From Pseudomonadota bacterium (lineage in GTDB: Bacteria > Pseudomonadota > Gammaproteobacteria > Steroidobacterales > Steroidobacteraceae), in assembly GCA_023457495.1 (NCBI GenBank), contig JAEWLQ010000077.1:1-64000 (forward strand): a DNA stretch of 64,000 nucleotides, given 5' to 3'. The position numbers and the translations under genes were made by a program. The notes under the pieces are model-generated. The model ran no database searches. It worked only from the letters and a program-made list of their open reading frames with translations, and had not been told where the DNA came from. Shown here piece by piece: positions 1 through 8,547 of the stretch (position 1 is the stretch's first letter; each line of letters opens with the position of its first letter).

Positions 1-62
1 CCCACGACCGCCGGCGCCCAACCCGTTCCCACCCCCTAAAGATCAAAGATGAGGAGACTGTC

Positions 63-986
63 ATGACCAAGTCCCATTCCCAGCAAACTTCAGACCTGCT
101 CGCCCGCCTGTTTGCCCAGGAGGGACGAGCCGCAGCGGGCAAACGCGGTCGACCACGCGGCGCCGCGCTTCAGGGATTGCTGAGTGAGAACCCGGCATTC
201 GCACAACAGCTGGAGCGAATTCGCGCGGATTCAGTGAGCTACACCCAAGAAGGTCTGCGTCAGTTGATTTCTTCCCGACCTGCGAAGGCAGTCGACTTTC
301 GAGAGCTGCGGAAGTCTGCACTCGAGCAGGCGCCTCCCGACAAGCGGACTGAGCAGCTGCGTGTATCGTCGATGAGCCGGGTGAGCGCCTCCTCGAGCGA
401 CCCAACGCTGTTGAGCGGCGAGATTTCGCTGACGCAGGATGCAACGCAAGAGCTTCACGCTCACGTCGACGGGGACGGTCTGGGCTGGGCGCCAGAATAC
501 GCGGTAGCGTTCGCGATTCCATTTGGCTTTCTCTTTCCATACACGACGGACAAGTGGGATCGGAAAGCCGCCTCATTCGAATTCGATTACACCGCTCCCG
601 CCGACGGCAAGTACATACTGACCGTCACACTTGCAGCGTACGGCACATATGACCTTGCCGCGGATGACGGGTGGCCGGACTCGAAGAACGCGGAAGCTCG
701 GGTCACCGCGGCCATCGATGGCCATGCGCTGACCCCCAGTGACTACACGCACATGAATGCACGAGACATTTTTCACAAAGGCGACGACAACATCCTGGAG
801 GCGGGAACCTTCTCAGGGATTGTGACGCTCAAGTCGATGGTCGAACTGCGGAAAGGACCGCAAGAGATGTGGGCCGCTATCAAGGCTGAAGTCTCCGCAA
901 GGGGCGACGGATCTACCGCCGATCTGAACCTTTCCGGACCCACTGGCGGCGCCGCTTGCTTTGCCTTCGACATCGTCCCGGTGTGA
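63..986 (+). CDS. Hypothetical protein, helical N-terminus plus beta-rich C-terminus
   Basis: 307 residues, function not recognised. A GAGGAG Shine-Dalgarno at 51-56 supports this ATG. There is no signal peptide or membrane segment, so it is probably cytosolic. The first ~110 residues are predicted helical and carry a basic patch (GKRGRPRG). Residues ~120-307 look like a beta-sandwich rich in aromatic residues and Gly/Asp turns. The architecture (helical basic head, beta-sandwich body, no export signal) loosely resembles the unknown protein at 19960-20991, but I see no clear sequence identity. It is followed by a strong hairpin shared with the convergent metalloprotease gene. Confidence 0.75.
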   Translation: MTKSHSQQTSDLLARLFAQEGRAAAGKRGRPRGAALQGLLSENPAFAQQLERIRADSVSYTQEGLRQLISSRPAKAVDFRELRKSALEQAPPDKRTEQLRVSSMSRVSASSSDPTLLSGEISLTQDATQELHAHVDGDGLGWAPEYAVAFAIPFGFLFPYTTDKWDRKAASFEFDYTAPADGKYILTVTLAAYGTYDLAADDGWPDSKNAEARVTAAIDGHALTPSDYTHMNARDIFHKGDDNILEAGTFSGIVTLKSMVELRKGPQEMWAAIKAEVSARGDGSTADLNLSGPTGGAACFAFDIVPV

Positions 987-1008
987 GATTGCAGATCAGA
1001 TAGACGAG

Positions 1009-1033
1009 ACCCCCGCCGGATCCCGGCGGGGGT
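1009..1033. terminator. Bidirectional hairpin terminator
   Basis: Perfect 11-bp GC-rich stem (ACCCCCGCCGG and its complement) around a three-base loop. It lies between the stops of two convergent genes (986 and 1041). T-rich but interrupted tracts follow on both sides. The flanks AGATAG.GAGA and TCTCTATCT are also nearly complementary and may extend the stem. It is a member of the GCCGG-core hairpin family seen at 9571, 14387, 30402 and 50525. Confidence 0.8.
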
Positions 1034-1040
1034 TCTCTAT

Positions 1041-2342
1041 CTATTGGCCTGGCCTTCGGATCCCCGAGACCCGCAGTGTGAGCAGGAGCAGCAGGAGCAG
1101 TGGATCGAGCGATCCGCCACCGCCTCCCCCGCCGCCGCCGTTTTCGCTGGGAGGCGGCGCCGGAGGCGTGGGCGGTGCAGGTCCGGGTGGAGCCAGCGCC
1201 TCGACGCAGGAGTAGCTGTCGATCACCGCGTCGATCTCGTCGAGGCTGCATCGCGAGAATGACGTGACCGACGTCGTGATCGACGGCGTCATGATGAATT
1301 GCCCCTGCGGCGTCGACGCGCAGTCGTCCTCGCCGTCGTGCGGTGCGCCGAACACATGGGCGATCTCGTGAGCGGTGATCAACGTATCCAGCGCGACGCT
1401 GTTGTGAGCCATGGCGATGCTGGCGGCGAAGCGCTGGCTGCACAGCGCCAGCGAATAGGCGATGCCGGCGGTGTCGCCGTTCAACGAGCGGCCGGTGAAC
1501 AAGTGCGTGAGCCCGGTGGACGACAGCGTAGAGGTTTGCTGGCGCAGGCGCCCAAGCTCGTCGAGGAGCGCGCTCGAGTCGGTGGTATCGGAGAGGCGGG
1601 AGGTGTGATCGCCGGCGATGTTCACCGATACGACCTGCAGCGCGACTCCGACCTGCGAGCTGAAGATTCCGTCCACGTTGTTGAGGCGCGTGAGGATCGC
1701 ATCGCGCGCCTGCGTTTCGTTCGCGTAGCGCGCTAGATAGGCCGTGTCGCCGAGGATGGAGATCTCGACCGCCTGCGTCGCGACGGCGCCCTGCTGCACC
1801 TGCGCCCTCGCGCGCAGCTCGCCTATCAAGGCGTCGTAGCTCGCGGCGGGGTCGCGCGGCACGTCCACCGCATCGTCGCCAAATGAGACTCCCCGCTCCA
1901 GCACGGCGTCCGAGAGCTTGTACATCACCGTGCCGGCCGCGCCGTCATTGACCCCCGCCGGAGCCGCATCGACGATGAAGAGTTCGCTGCCGTCCCAGAT
2001 CATGCCGCGGGGCAGACCGTCGAGGATGCTGATGCGGGCCCAGGAATCCGGGGCGCCTTCCACGGTACCCGTGTACAGCTGCACCGAGCTACCGGCGGCG
2101 GCCTGCGCGAGTCGCTGGTTGGTCGCCAGTTGCAGGCGGAAGCCGCGGCCGAAGGCGGAGAATTCGAGTTTGGCGGCGCCGGTCTTCGACGCGCGAGAAA
2201 GCACGGGTCGTAGATCCTCGGAATGCTGAGGGACGAGACCCCCGGCCGCGGGACTGAATGCAGGCCATGCCATGACCGCGAGCAGGAGAGCCGCGCAGCG
2301 GGTCAGATAAGGGCATGAGTTTTCGAAAGCCGTTTTACGCAT
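1041..2342 (-). CDS. Secreted reprolysin-like zinc metalloprotease with GlyGly-CTERM tail
   Basis: 433 residues. The ATG at 2342 is preferred over an upstream TTG. The N-terminus is a Sec signal peptide (hydrophobic core ~15-30). A metzincin-type zinc motif, HEIAHVFGAPH, lies at ~325-335, with a Met-turn-like FIMTP about 15 residues later, as in M12B-type peptidases. The C-terminus has a proline-rich linker, a run of about ten glycines, SLDP, a leucine-only hydrophobic stretch and a short basic end (RRPGQ). This is the GlyGly-CTERM sorting signal that in other proteobacteria is cut by rhombosortase after type II secretion. Predicted role: surface-attached or released protease. Substrate unknown. 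Confidence 0.85.
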   Translation of the reverse strand: MRKTAFENSCPYLTRCAALLLAVMAWPAFSPAAGGLVPQHSEDLRPVLSRASKTGAAKLEFSAFGRGFRLQLATNQRLAQAAAGSSVQLYTGTVEGAPDSWARISILDGLPRGMIWDGSELFIVDAAPAGVNDGAAGTVMYKLSDAVLERGVSFGDDAVDVPRDPAASYDALIGELRARAQVQQGAVATQAVEISILGDTAYLARYANETQARDAILTRLNNVDGIFSSQVGVALQVVSVNIAGDHTSRLSDTTDSSALLDELGRLRQQTSTLSSTGLTHLFTGRSLNGDTAGIAYSLALCSQRFAASIAMAHNSVALDTLITAHEIAHVFGAPHDGEDDCASTPQGQFIMTPSITTSVTSFSRCSLDEIDAVIDSYSCVEALAPPGPAPPTPPAPPPSENGGGGGGGGGSLDPLLLLLLLTLRVSGIRRPGQ

Positions 2343-2438
2343 CTGGTGCAAGATGCGATGTCGGACGCCCGGCGGAAATAGGAAAGGCCGGCCGGATTGC
2401 TGTAAGAATTCCTGTGCAAGGACTCCGTGTGCCGGAAG

Positions 2439-3029
2439 CTACTTCCGGATTGCCGCGGAAGCGACGAGCCGATCGAATTCGGGCGAGCTTGCATCGAAAT
2501 AGTGACTCGACACTCCTTCGAGTTTCATCACGTACAACTTCTTGTCGACGATGCGGAGCACGCAGTCGCCTTTTTTCGACATGCCATCGCCGGGCACGTA
2601 GTTGTAACGCACGCGCACGCCTTGACCGCCGAGAAACTCGACGGGATCCACCGACTCGAGATTGAATACCGTCACTCCTCGAATGCGATATGACGCCTCG
2701 ACCATGGACGTCAGGTCTTCGGGGGTCATGTTGGAGCGAAACAGTGGCACCTGTCGTTCCGCCTTTTTCTTCTGCACGACGACTGATTTTCCTTCGGGCA
2801 GGCCACCCAGGAACGCCACGGTATCCAGGAGTGGTCCGTTCTGCGTCCAGACTTCTTCCCAGCGGGTACGGCTCATGTCCTTTGGCACGACGTTCCATGC
2901 AGACGTCGACTGCACGATGAAGGCATTGCCCGCGACAGTAGTTTGACCGGGCCTCTTCAGGGTGTAAGCCGGCACGCAACCGGCAAGAGCCGTGATGGAA
3001 ACAATGGCGAGCAGAATGCGTGTGATCAT
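2439..3029 (-). CDS. Putative lipoprotein, third gene of M48 operon
   Basis: 196 residues. It begins with a lipoprotein signal peptide and lipobox (ITALAGC, Cys17). The mature part is mixed alpha/beta with no recognised domain. It reads as a soluble periplasmic or outer-membrane-anchored protein. Its ATG overlaps the TGA of the M48 protease gene (ATGA at 3026-3029), so the two are probably translationally coupled. No catalytic motif is visible. The conserved operon position suggests that it assists or accompanies the protease, which is inference. Confidence 0.8.
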   Translation of the reverse strand: MITRILLAIVSITALAGCVPAYTLKRPGQTTVAGNAFIVQSTSAWNVVPKDMSRTRWEEVWTQNGPLLDTVAFLGGLPEGKSVVVQKKKAERQVPLFRSNMTPEDLTSMVEASYRIRGVTVFNLESVDPVEFLGGQGVRVRYNYVPGDGMSKKGDCVLRIVDKKLYVMKLEGVSSHYFDASSPEFDRLVASAAIRK

Positions 3030-4270
3030 GATCCGGACCCTATGTGATTCAACGTGTGACGGACAATCCCCGCGTCTTTCGCGTCAGGTTTCAGCGTGAG
3101 ATAGCGATCGAGGGCTTCGCGACTGTCCGACGCCTTGCCCGCCTTGAGAAGTGCGTAGCCATGAGCGCGCCACGCTTCGGCCGGAGCGTCGGGAAGCATC
3201 GTGGCCGCGGCGAAAGCCTGCGCGGCCCTGGCGTCGTCACCCTCTTGGTTGCGCAGACGATAGACTTCACCTTCGTTGTAGCGGAGCAGGCCGGTCCATC
3301 CGTCCTGCGCAAGGCTCTCGAGCAGATAGAGACTCGCGCCGGGATCGTTCAATCGGATCTGCTCCTCGAGGAACATGCCTTGGTATGGCTGAACGACTCG
3401 CCGCCACTCGTCGTGGCGGTCCGCGGCGGCCACGACGCCGCGATTCGACAGATACATCGCGGTATCCGCGAGATCCGCCATGCGATCTTCCGTCGGCGGA
3501 TGCGTGGAGAACGCCGAGTTCGAATGATCCCGGTACCTCTTGTGACGATTCGCCGCACTCGCCTTGCGCTCGGCGATCAACTGACTCCATATCTGCGACG
3601 CGGCATCGGGCGAGTAGCCAGAGCGTGACATGAGACCAACTCCATACGCGTCGGCCTCGGCCTCCTGCTCACGGCTGAACTGGAACATCGACAGATACAG
3701 CGCCTGGCTGATTGCGTTTGCAGCGTCGATCCACGAGCGGCCACTTTGTGGCGAGTACCCGGCAACCGCGTTGGCGGCCAAGCCAATGAATGCCGCCGCC
3801 GCTGACTTGCGGCGAATGCTCCGATAGTTCTTCAGCGAGTGCTTGCGGTAATAGTGACCGGCCTCGTGGCCGAGTACGGTGGCGAATTGCGCTTCGTTGC
3901 GCACGCGGGCCATGAATCCCGTATGCACGACCATCATGCCCGTCGGAGCCATCGACGCGTTGAAAGAAGCTTCGCGCATCAGATAGACACGCAGCTCGGG
4001 TGTGGCGCGCCCGATCAGCCGCTCGAGCACATCTCGCGTGCATGACTCGAGATCCGGGGCGATGAGCCGACGCGGCGACGTCCGGATCTCCTCTTCCAGG
4101 CGCTCGCAGCTTTGCCAGATCCCTCGTTCGTCCGGGTCAACCGGTTCATAGTTGACGTCCACCAACGGGTCGAGATCCATCGGCAGCACACGCGCGCTGG
4201 CGATGCCGGGCAGGCAGCCCACGCAGGCGCACGCGCCCATCAGGAGGAATTGCCGGCGGGAGTCTTGCAT
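3026..4270 (-). CDS. M48-family zinc metalloprotease with TPR-like C-terminus
   Basis: 414 residues. The N-terminus has a twin-arginine-type signal (SRRQFLLMG, then a hydrophobic stretch to ~26), so it is probably exported folded. The zinc motif HEAGH is at 135-139, and the third ligand region EAEADAYG follows ~75 residues later, as in BepA/Oma1-like M48 peptidases. The C-terminal ~130 residues are helical and TPR-like, which is also typical of BepA (periplasmic outer-membrane quality control). It lies 6 bp downstream of one lipoprotein gene and overlaps another by 4 bp. A role in envelope protein or lipoprotein quality control is likely but not shown by the sequence. Confidence 0.88.
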   Translation of the reverse strand: MQDSRRQFLLMGACACVGCLPGIASARVLPMDLDPLVDVNYEPVDPDERGIWQSCERLEEEIRTSPRRLIAPDLESCTRDVLERLIGRATPELRVYLMREASFNASMAPTGMMVVHTGFMARVRNEAQFATVLGHEAGHYYRKHSLKNYRSIRRKSAAAAFIGLAANAVAGYSPQSGRSWIDAANAISQALYLSMFQFSREQEAEADAYGVGLMSRSGYSPDAASQIWSQLIAERKASAANRHKRYRDHSNSAFSTHPPTEDRMADLADTAMYLSNRGVVAAADRHDEWRRVVQPYQGMFLEEQIRLNDPGASLYLLESLAQDGWTGLLRYNEGEVYRLRNQEGDDARAAQAFAAATMLPDAPAEAWRAHGYALLKAGKASDSREALDRYLTLKPDAKDAGIVRHTLNHIGSGS

Positions 4271-4276
4271 CGCGAC

Positions 4277-5011
4277 TCAGGACTTCCTGGGCGCCTTGGC
4301 GTCGCGCATGGTCTCCATCAGTTTGTCGACCATTTTGCCGGCGCCTTCGGGAGTGCGAATGTCACCCACCGACGAGACCAGATAGTTGAACCACACGACA
4401 TCGCCGGTCTTCAGATCCACTAGTGAGACGAAGGCCTGCTGCATTCCGCCGTCCGGGATCACGCACACACCAACGACGCATCCCAGGAGACCGACGGCCT
4501 GCAGCGCGACACGTCCGCCACTCGAGAAGCTGTCCCGCCCGTACAGGAACAGCGCGTAGTCGTTGCCGGTCGTCGCGCCGTAATCGCTCGCCAGCTTGCC
4601 GAGAGTCCAATCGAACTTGCCTTTCTTCGTGGGCAACGCGGCGTAGGGAGTGTACTTGTGCAGCAGAATCGATTGGCCAACCGCCGCGTGCAGTCGATAC
4701 AGATCGTTGAGCGTCGGGTCGTCGTCGGCCGCACTGGTGCTCGCGAAGACGACTTGCGTAACGCCGCCTCGCTTGGCTTGCTGCGCCTTGAGCGCCTCCA
4801 GCACGTATTCGCGAGCCTTCAAAGTCCAGTCCTCGCGCGGCTCGGTCAGGCCGCCTGCCGTGAGGACACCTACCTCGATGTCCGGCTTCATCACCACCAG
4901 TCTGTAGGTTCCAGATGGCCTCTTGAAACCGGAGCTGGCCTGTTGTGTCGTAGTCGCGCAACCGCCAAGGCATAGCGAAACGATCGCAACGAGCGACGTC
5001 ATCCGAATCAT
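4277..5011 (-). CDS. Putative lipoprotein, first gene of M48 operon
   Basis: 244 residues. The signal peptide ends in a lipobox (LGGC, Cys18) followed by ATTT. A GGGAGACAACA Shine-Dalgarno region precedes the ATG. The mature domain is mixed alpha/beta, with a hydrophobic Gly/Val-rich stretch at ~170-185 (LLGCVVGVCVIP). The pattern resembles lipoproteins of GNA1162/LpoB-like type that act in the envelope, but I cannot assign a family with confidence. It heads the operon with the M48 protease and a second lipoprotein. Confidence 0.8.
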   Translation of the reverse strand: MIRMTSLVAIVSLCLGGCATTTQQASSGFKRPSGTYRLVVMKPDIEVGVLTAGGLTEPREDWTLKAREYVLEALKAQQAKRGGVTQVVFASTSAADDDPTLNDLYRLHAAVGQSILLHKYTPYAALPTKKGKFDWTLGKLASDYGATTGNDYALFLYGRDSFSSGGRVALQAVGLLGCVVGVCVIPDGGMQQAFVSLVDLKTGDVVWFNYLVSSVGDIRTPEGAGKMVDKLMETMRDAKAPRKS

Positions 5012-5330
5012 TGTTGTCTCCCTGACTTTTCGCCATCCGCTGAGATGTCGGAAGGACTCTCATCTTCTTTTTGCCCCTCTTCTCAGGAGCTGACGCAGAT
5101 CACGATCTTCTCGCCTGGAAGCAGGCCTGGCTCGCTGATCTGACGTTCTTGTTCTGCCGCCAAATTGTAATGTCTGACAGCCGGGCAGAATCGAGCTGGA
5201 GTTAGGGCGTCTGGCAGGGCCTCGATTGCCTGGACTGAGTCTCTGGCGGCAGCAGAGCATCTCCCGCAAGTACCGAATTAGACTGTCAGTCTTCAGTCAG
5301 GCAGACACAACTGGTCAAGGCAAGAAGTCC
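5012..5330. other. Divergent intergenic region (319 bp)
   Basis: Separates the lipoprotein/M48 operon (leftward) from the Sel1-repeat gene (rightward), so it must hold two promoters. GACTG...CAGTC half-sites near 5282-5300 form an imperfect inverted repeat. I see no convincing -35/-10 pair and no small gene. An open frame reaching upstream to 5226 is not supported by a ribosome binding site. Confidence 0.5.
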
Positions 5331-6044
5331 ATGACGGCTGAAAATCTTACTGCCGAGGACCTCCGGCTCGGGCTCGAGGCCTATTGGCTGCATCGCTATG
5401 CGGAAGCCATTCCGATTCTGGTCCGACACGCGCTGGCGGACGTTTGCGAGGCGCAGTATCTCCTCGCGCGCTGTTTTCTTTGGGGAGACCTCACGACGCG
5501 TAGTACTCGCCGAGGCCACTACTGGCTACAGCGTGCCGCCCGGGGCGGTCACGCCGGTGCGCAGGAACGACTCGGGAGTGTGCTGCGAGATGGAAAGGGA
5601 GTACCCAAGAGCCTCGCGCAGGCGCGCTTCTGGTTTCAGATGGCCGCTCGCAACGGGCACGCGCATGCACATTGCCAGCTTGGCTATCTGTACTTCAAGG
5701 GATTGGGCGTCACGCAAAACTGGCGTCGCGCATATGAGCATTATGAAAAGGCGCATGCGCTGGGAAGCGGATACGGCGTCAATTCCCTTGGATGGTTCGC
5801 CGAGCGCGGAATCCTGGTAGCGAAGGATTTCGAGAAAGCCCGGCAGTACTTCGAGCTGGCAATAGAGCGAGGCTTTTCCACCGCCGTGTTCAATCTCGGC
5901 ACTCTTTACGAGTATGGCAAAGGCGTGACGGTCGATCGCGAGCGGGCGCGGTCGCTGTACCAGCAAGCGGCGCACTCGGGCGTTCCCGACGCTCGTTCGG
6001 CGTTGGAACGCATGAAGCGGGAAGACGACGGCAACAATTCATAG
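5331..6044 (+). CDS. Sel1-like repeat protein
   Basis: 237 residues from the ATG at 5331, chosen because an AAGG/AAGAAG tract precedes it and the upstream 35 codons look non-coding. It contains about five Sel1-type alpha/alpha repeats of ~36 residues, with the usual A..WL..AA..G...AQ..LG..Y..G.GV pattern. Sel1 proteins are protein-interaction scaffolds, often linked to envelope stress or signalling. There is no signal peptide in the chosen form, so a cytosolic location is likely. Partner unknown. Confidence 0.85.
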   Translation: MTAENLTAEDLRLGLEAYWLHRYAEAIPILVRHALADVCEAQYLLARCFLWGDLTTRSTRRGHYWLQRAARGGHAGAQERLGSVLRDGKGVPKSLAQARFWFQMAARNGHAHAHCQLGYLYFKGLGVTQNWRRAYEHYEKAHALGSGYGVNSLGWFAERGILVAKDFEKARQYFELAIERGFSTAVFNLGTLYEYGKGVTVDRERARSLYQQAAHSGVPDARSALERMKREDDGNNS

Positions 6045-6201
6045 GGCCGCTACCGGACCGCGCCTGCCGCGTCATCTTTGGCGCGTCCCAACAAAGGAAC
6101 CCTTCGCCGGATTCGTCTCACGGCTAGCCAGGAGCGACCAGGAATTCGGCGCGCCGGGGGCATTGAAAACTGCCGCTTTCGAAACTGATCGAGGGTCCGT
6201 C

Positions 6202-7980
6202 ATGTCATCCAACTACCCAGGTCTCACACGATTGCTCGCGCTGTCGATGACCGCCCTCCTGCTGCCGCTATCCGTAGTCGCCTCGAACCCAGCGGGTGAT
6301 GATTCGGAAGAACTGCAGGAAGTGATCACGACCGGCATGCGTGTCGGACAGGGCGGTGCGCAGGACATCAACTTCTTCCGCGGCGAAGTCGCATACGCGC
6401 GCATCCCGCATCCGGAAACACTCACGGCGGAGGGGCTGATGAGCGAGCACGACATCGTGCTGCCGGCCACGCGCGAATGCCGCCAGCTCTTCTGCCTCAC
6501 GGGTGAGGCCGCGCGCGCGGATCTCATCGCCGTGCCGCACGCGCAGTACCTCGCCGGCATCGGCTTCGCCACCAACATCGACGAACGCAGGTGGCGCCGC
6601 GCACCCACGAATCTCATTGCGGTGGTCGACAAGTCGGGTTCAATGGACGGCGAGCCGCTCGAGCTCGTACGCCAGTCGCTCGCCGAGATGGCGCGGCTCA
6701 TGCGCAACGGCGACCAGCTCACCATCGTGCTCTACGGTGACACCGCGCATGTGCACCTGCCGACGCGGCGGGTTGGTCCCGCCAACGTGGGATCCGTGCT
6801 GGGTTCGATCGCGCAGATCAAGAGCGCGGGTTCCACGTCCATGGAAGCCGGACTGCGTCTCGGCTACGGGATCGCCGAACAGACTGCGCCGCGCTTCAAG
6901 GGTCGCACACGACTCATGTTGTTCACCGACGAGCGACCGAACACGGATGCCACCGACGCGGAGAGTTTCATGGCGCTCGCCATCGAGGGCTCGACGCATG
7001 GCTTCGGCCTCACTACCGTGGGCGTCGGTGTGCAGTTCGACGCGCAACTCGCCACGGAAATCGGCTCGGTGCGCGGCGGCAATCTGTACTTCCTGCGCGA
7101 CGATGAGGACGTGCGGAACGTGTTCCGCGACCAGTTCGAGTACATGGTGAGCGAGCTCGCGCACAACCTCAAACTCACCATCACGCCGCGCACGGGGCTC
7201 AAGATCGCCGGTGTTTACGGCGTACCCGGTGAACTCATGGGCTGGCAGGATGACAGCACCGTTACCGTGATGATTCCGACCGTGTTCCTCGACAATCGCG
7301 GCGGCGGCATTTTCGTCACGCTGGCGCCCGAGTCGAACGCGAGCTTTCTGCCACCGCGCGCTACGGACGGCGCATTGGCAAAGGTCTCGGTGACCTATCT
7401 GCCGCTCGATGGAGCACCGGGAACCGACTCCATCGAGATCGCGATGGAGACGCAGGGCCCTTCACGCGGGATGGCGCTGGGCGCGTTGCTGGTGGATGAG
7501 TTCACCGTGCTCCACGAGGCCACGAGTGCGCACTACCTGCGCAACGACCAGGAGACGGCCTACCGGCTCGTGAGCTCGCTCCACGATCGGCTTGAGACCA
7601 GCCGTTTGCCGGGTCTCGACTCGGAGCGCGAGCTCATCAGCGCGTTGCACGAGCGCATCTCGTTTCTCTCGGGTCACGGTGGAGAGCCTGATTCGCAAAT
7701 CGGCAGGCTCTGGGGTCGATGGCAGGTCATCGGGGCGGACAAGGATGCGGACTTGTCGCCTGGTGAGTTCCTGGAGTTCACCGCGGACAACAAGCTGCGC
7801 AAGTTGAACAGCGATGGTGAAACTACCGAAGATGAACTCGAATACGAGTGCAACGACAGCCAGATCCATCTTCCGAGGGAAGAAGTCCTGATCAAGTACC
7901 GTCTGCGTGGCGACAAGCTCTCTCTGCGCGAGCTGGAGAGCGGGAGCAAGCTGCAGCTGGTTCGCGTGCCGGCGAGTTGA
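6202..7980 (+). CDS. Exported von Willebrand factor A domain protein
   Basis: 592 residues. The start at 6202 places a classical signal peptide (hydrophobic core ~10-27) at the N-terminus; a start at 6163 would bury it. The VWA domain has a complete MIDAS: DKSGS beginning at Asp143, a Thr in SAGSTS, and an Asp in LFTDERPN. Before it lies a short segment, EELQEVITTGMRV, that resembles the TonB-box/plug start of TonB-dependent receptors (EEVVVTGxR). After VWA come a beta-rich domain and a C-terminal lipocalin-like segment (~500-592, beginning LWGRWQVIG). It resembles YfbK-type VWA proteins in layout. Predicted periplasmic or envelope metal-dependent adhesion/assembly factor. Confidence 0.85.
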   Translation: MSSNYPGLTRLLALSMTALLLPLSVVASNPAGDDSEELQEVITTGMRVGQGGAQDINFFRGEVAYARIPHPETLTAEGLMSEHDIVLPATRECRQLFCLTGEAARADLIAVPHAQYLAGIGFATNIDERRWRRAPTNLIAVVDKSGSMDGEPLELVRQSLAEMARLMRNGDQLTIVLYGDTAHVHLPTRRVGPANVGSVLGSIAQIKSAGSTSMEAGLRLGYGIAEQTAPRFKGRTRLMLFTDERPNTDATDAESFMALAIEGSTHGFGLTTVGVGVQFDAQLATEIGSVRGGNLYFLRDDEDVRNVFRDQFEYMVSELAHNLKLTITPRTGLKIAGVYGVPGELMGWQDDSTVTVMIPTVFLDNRGGGIFVTLAPESNASFLPPRATDGALAKVSVTYLPLDGAPGTDSIEIAMETQGPSRGMALGALLVDEFTVLHEATSAHYLRNDQETAYRLVSSLHDRLETSRLPGLDSERELISALHERISFLSGHGGEPDSQIGRLWGRWQVIGADKDADLSPGEFLEFTADNKLRKLNSDGETTEDELEYECNDSQIHLPREEVLIKYRLRGDKLSLRELESGSKLQLVRVPAS

Positions 7981-8060
7981 CCGCGCAGGCACGGCCTTGC
8001 ATTGAATATTCGGCGACCGGGGTGGAGAATCCGCTCACAACAACAAGCGGGGAGACGGCA

Positions 8061-8519
8061 ATGAACACGACTTCCGCGGCGATCAGGCCACCGACGTGGT
8101 ACTGGCTAGTATCCGGGCTCGCAGTGCTCTGGATGCTGTTCGGCGTCCTGGCATGGGTCATGGACCTCATGACCGATGAGGCAAGTCTGTCCCAGCTGAG
8201 CGAGGCGCAGCGTCAGCTGTACGCGGCGCGCCCGCAGTGGCTGTTCGTGGTGTACGGCGTTGCCATTTTCAGTGGACTCGCGGGCGCGATCGGGTTGCTG
8301 CTGCGAAAGCCCTGGGCATCGATGCTGTTCGGTTTGTCGCTCGCGGCGATCATCGTTCAGTTCGGCTATACCTTCTTTGCGATGCATGCCGTGCAGTTGC
8401 TCGGCGCGGCTGCCGCGATTCCATTCCCGCTCGTCATATTTCTCATTGGTGTTGCGCTGCTGTGGTTTTCCCGCCGGTCGCGAAAGGTGGGCTGGATAGG
8501 GCCCGCGAGCGGCGGGTAG
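8061..8519 (+). CDS. Small four-helix membrane protein
   Basis: 152 residues. A GGGGAGACGGCA Shine-Dalgarno sits directly before this ATG. Four hydrophobic helices are visible (~13-35, ~70-92, ~98-120, ~125-145), with a soluble loop of ~30 residues rich in Asp/Gln/Ser between the first two. The C-terminus is short and basic (SRRSRKVGW). It resembles small proteins sometimes misnamed 'sugar transporter' in related genomes. No transport motif is visible. It starts 80 bp after the VWA gene on the same strand and may be co-transcribed. Confidence 0.75.
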   Translation: MNTTSAAIRPPTWYWLVSGLAVLWMLFGVLAWVMDLMTDEASLSQLSEAQRQLYAARPQWLFVVYGVAIFSGLAGAIGLLLRKPWASMLFGLSLAAIIVQFGYTFFAMHAVQLLGAAAAIPFPLVIFLIGVALLWFSRRSRKVGWIGPASGG

Positions 8520-8547
8520 TCGCTTCCAGGAAAGCCGCTGACGATCG

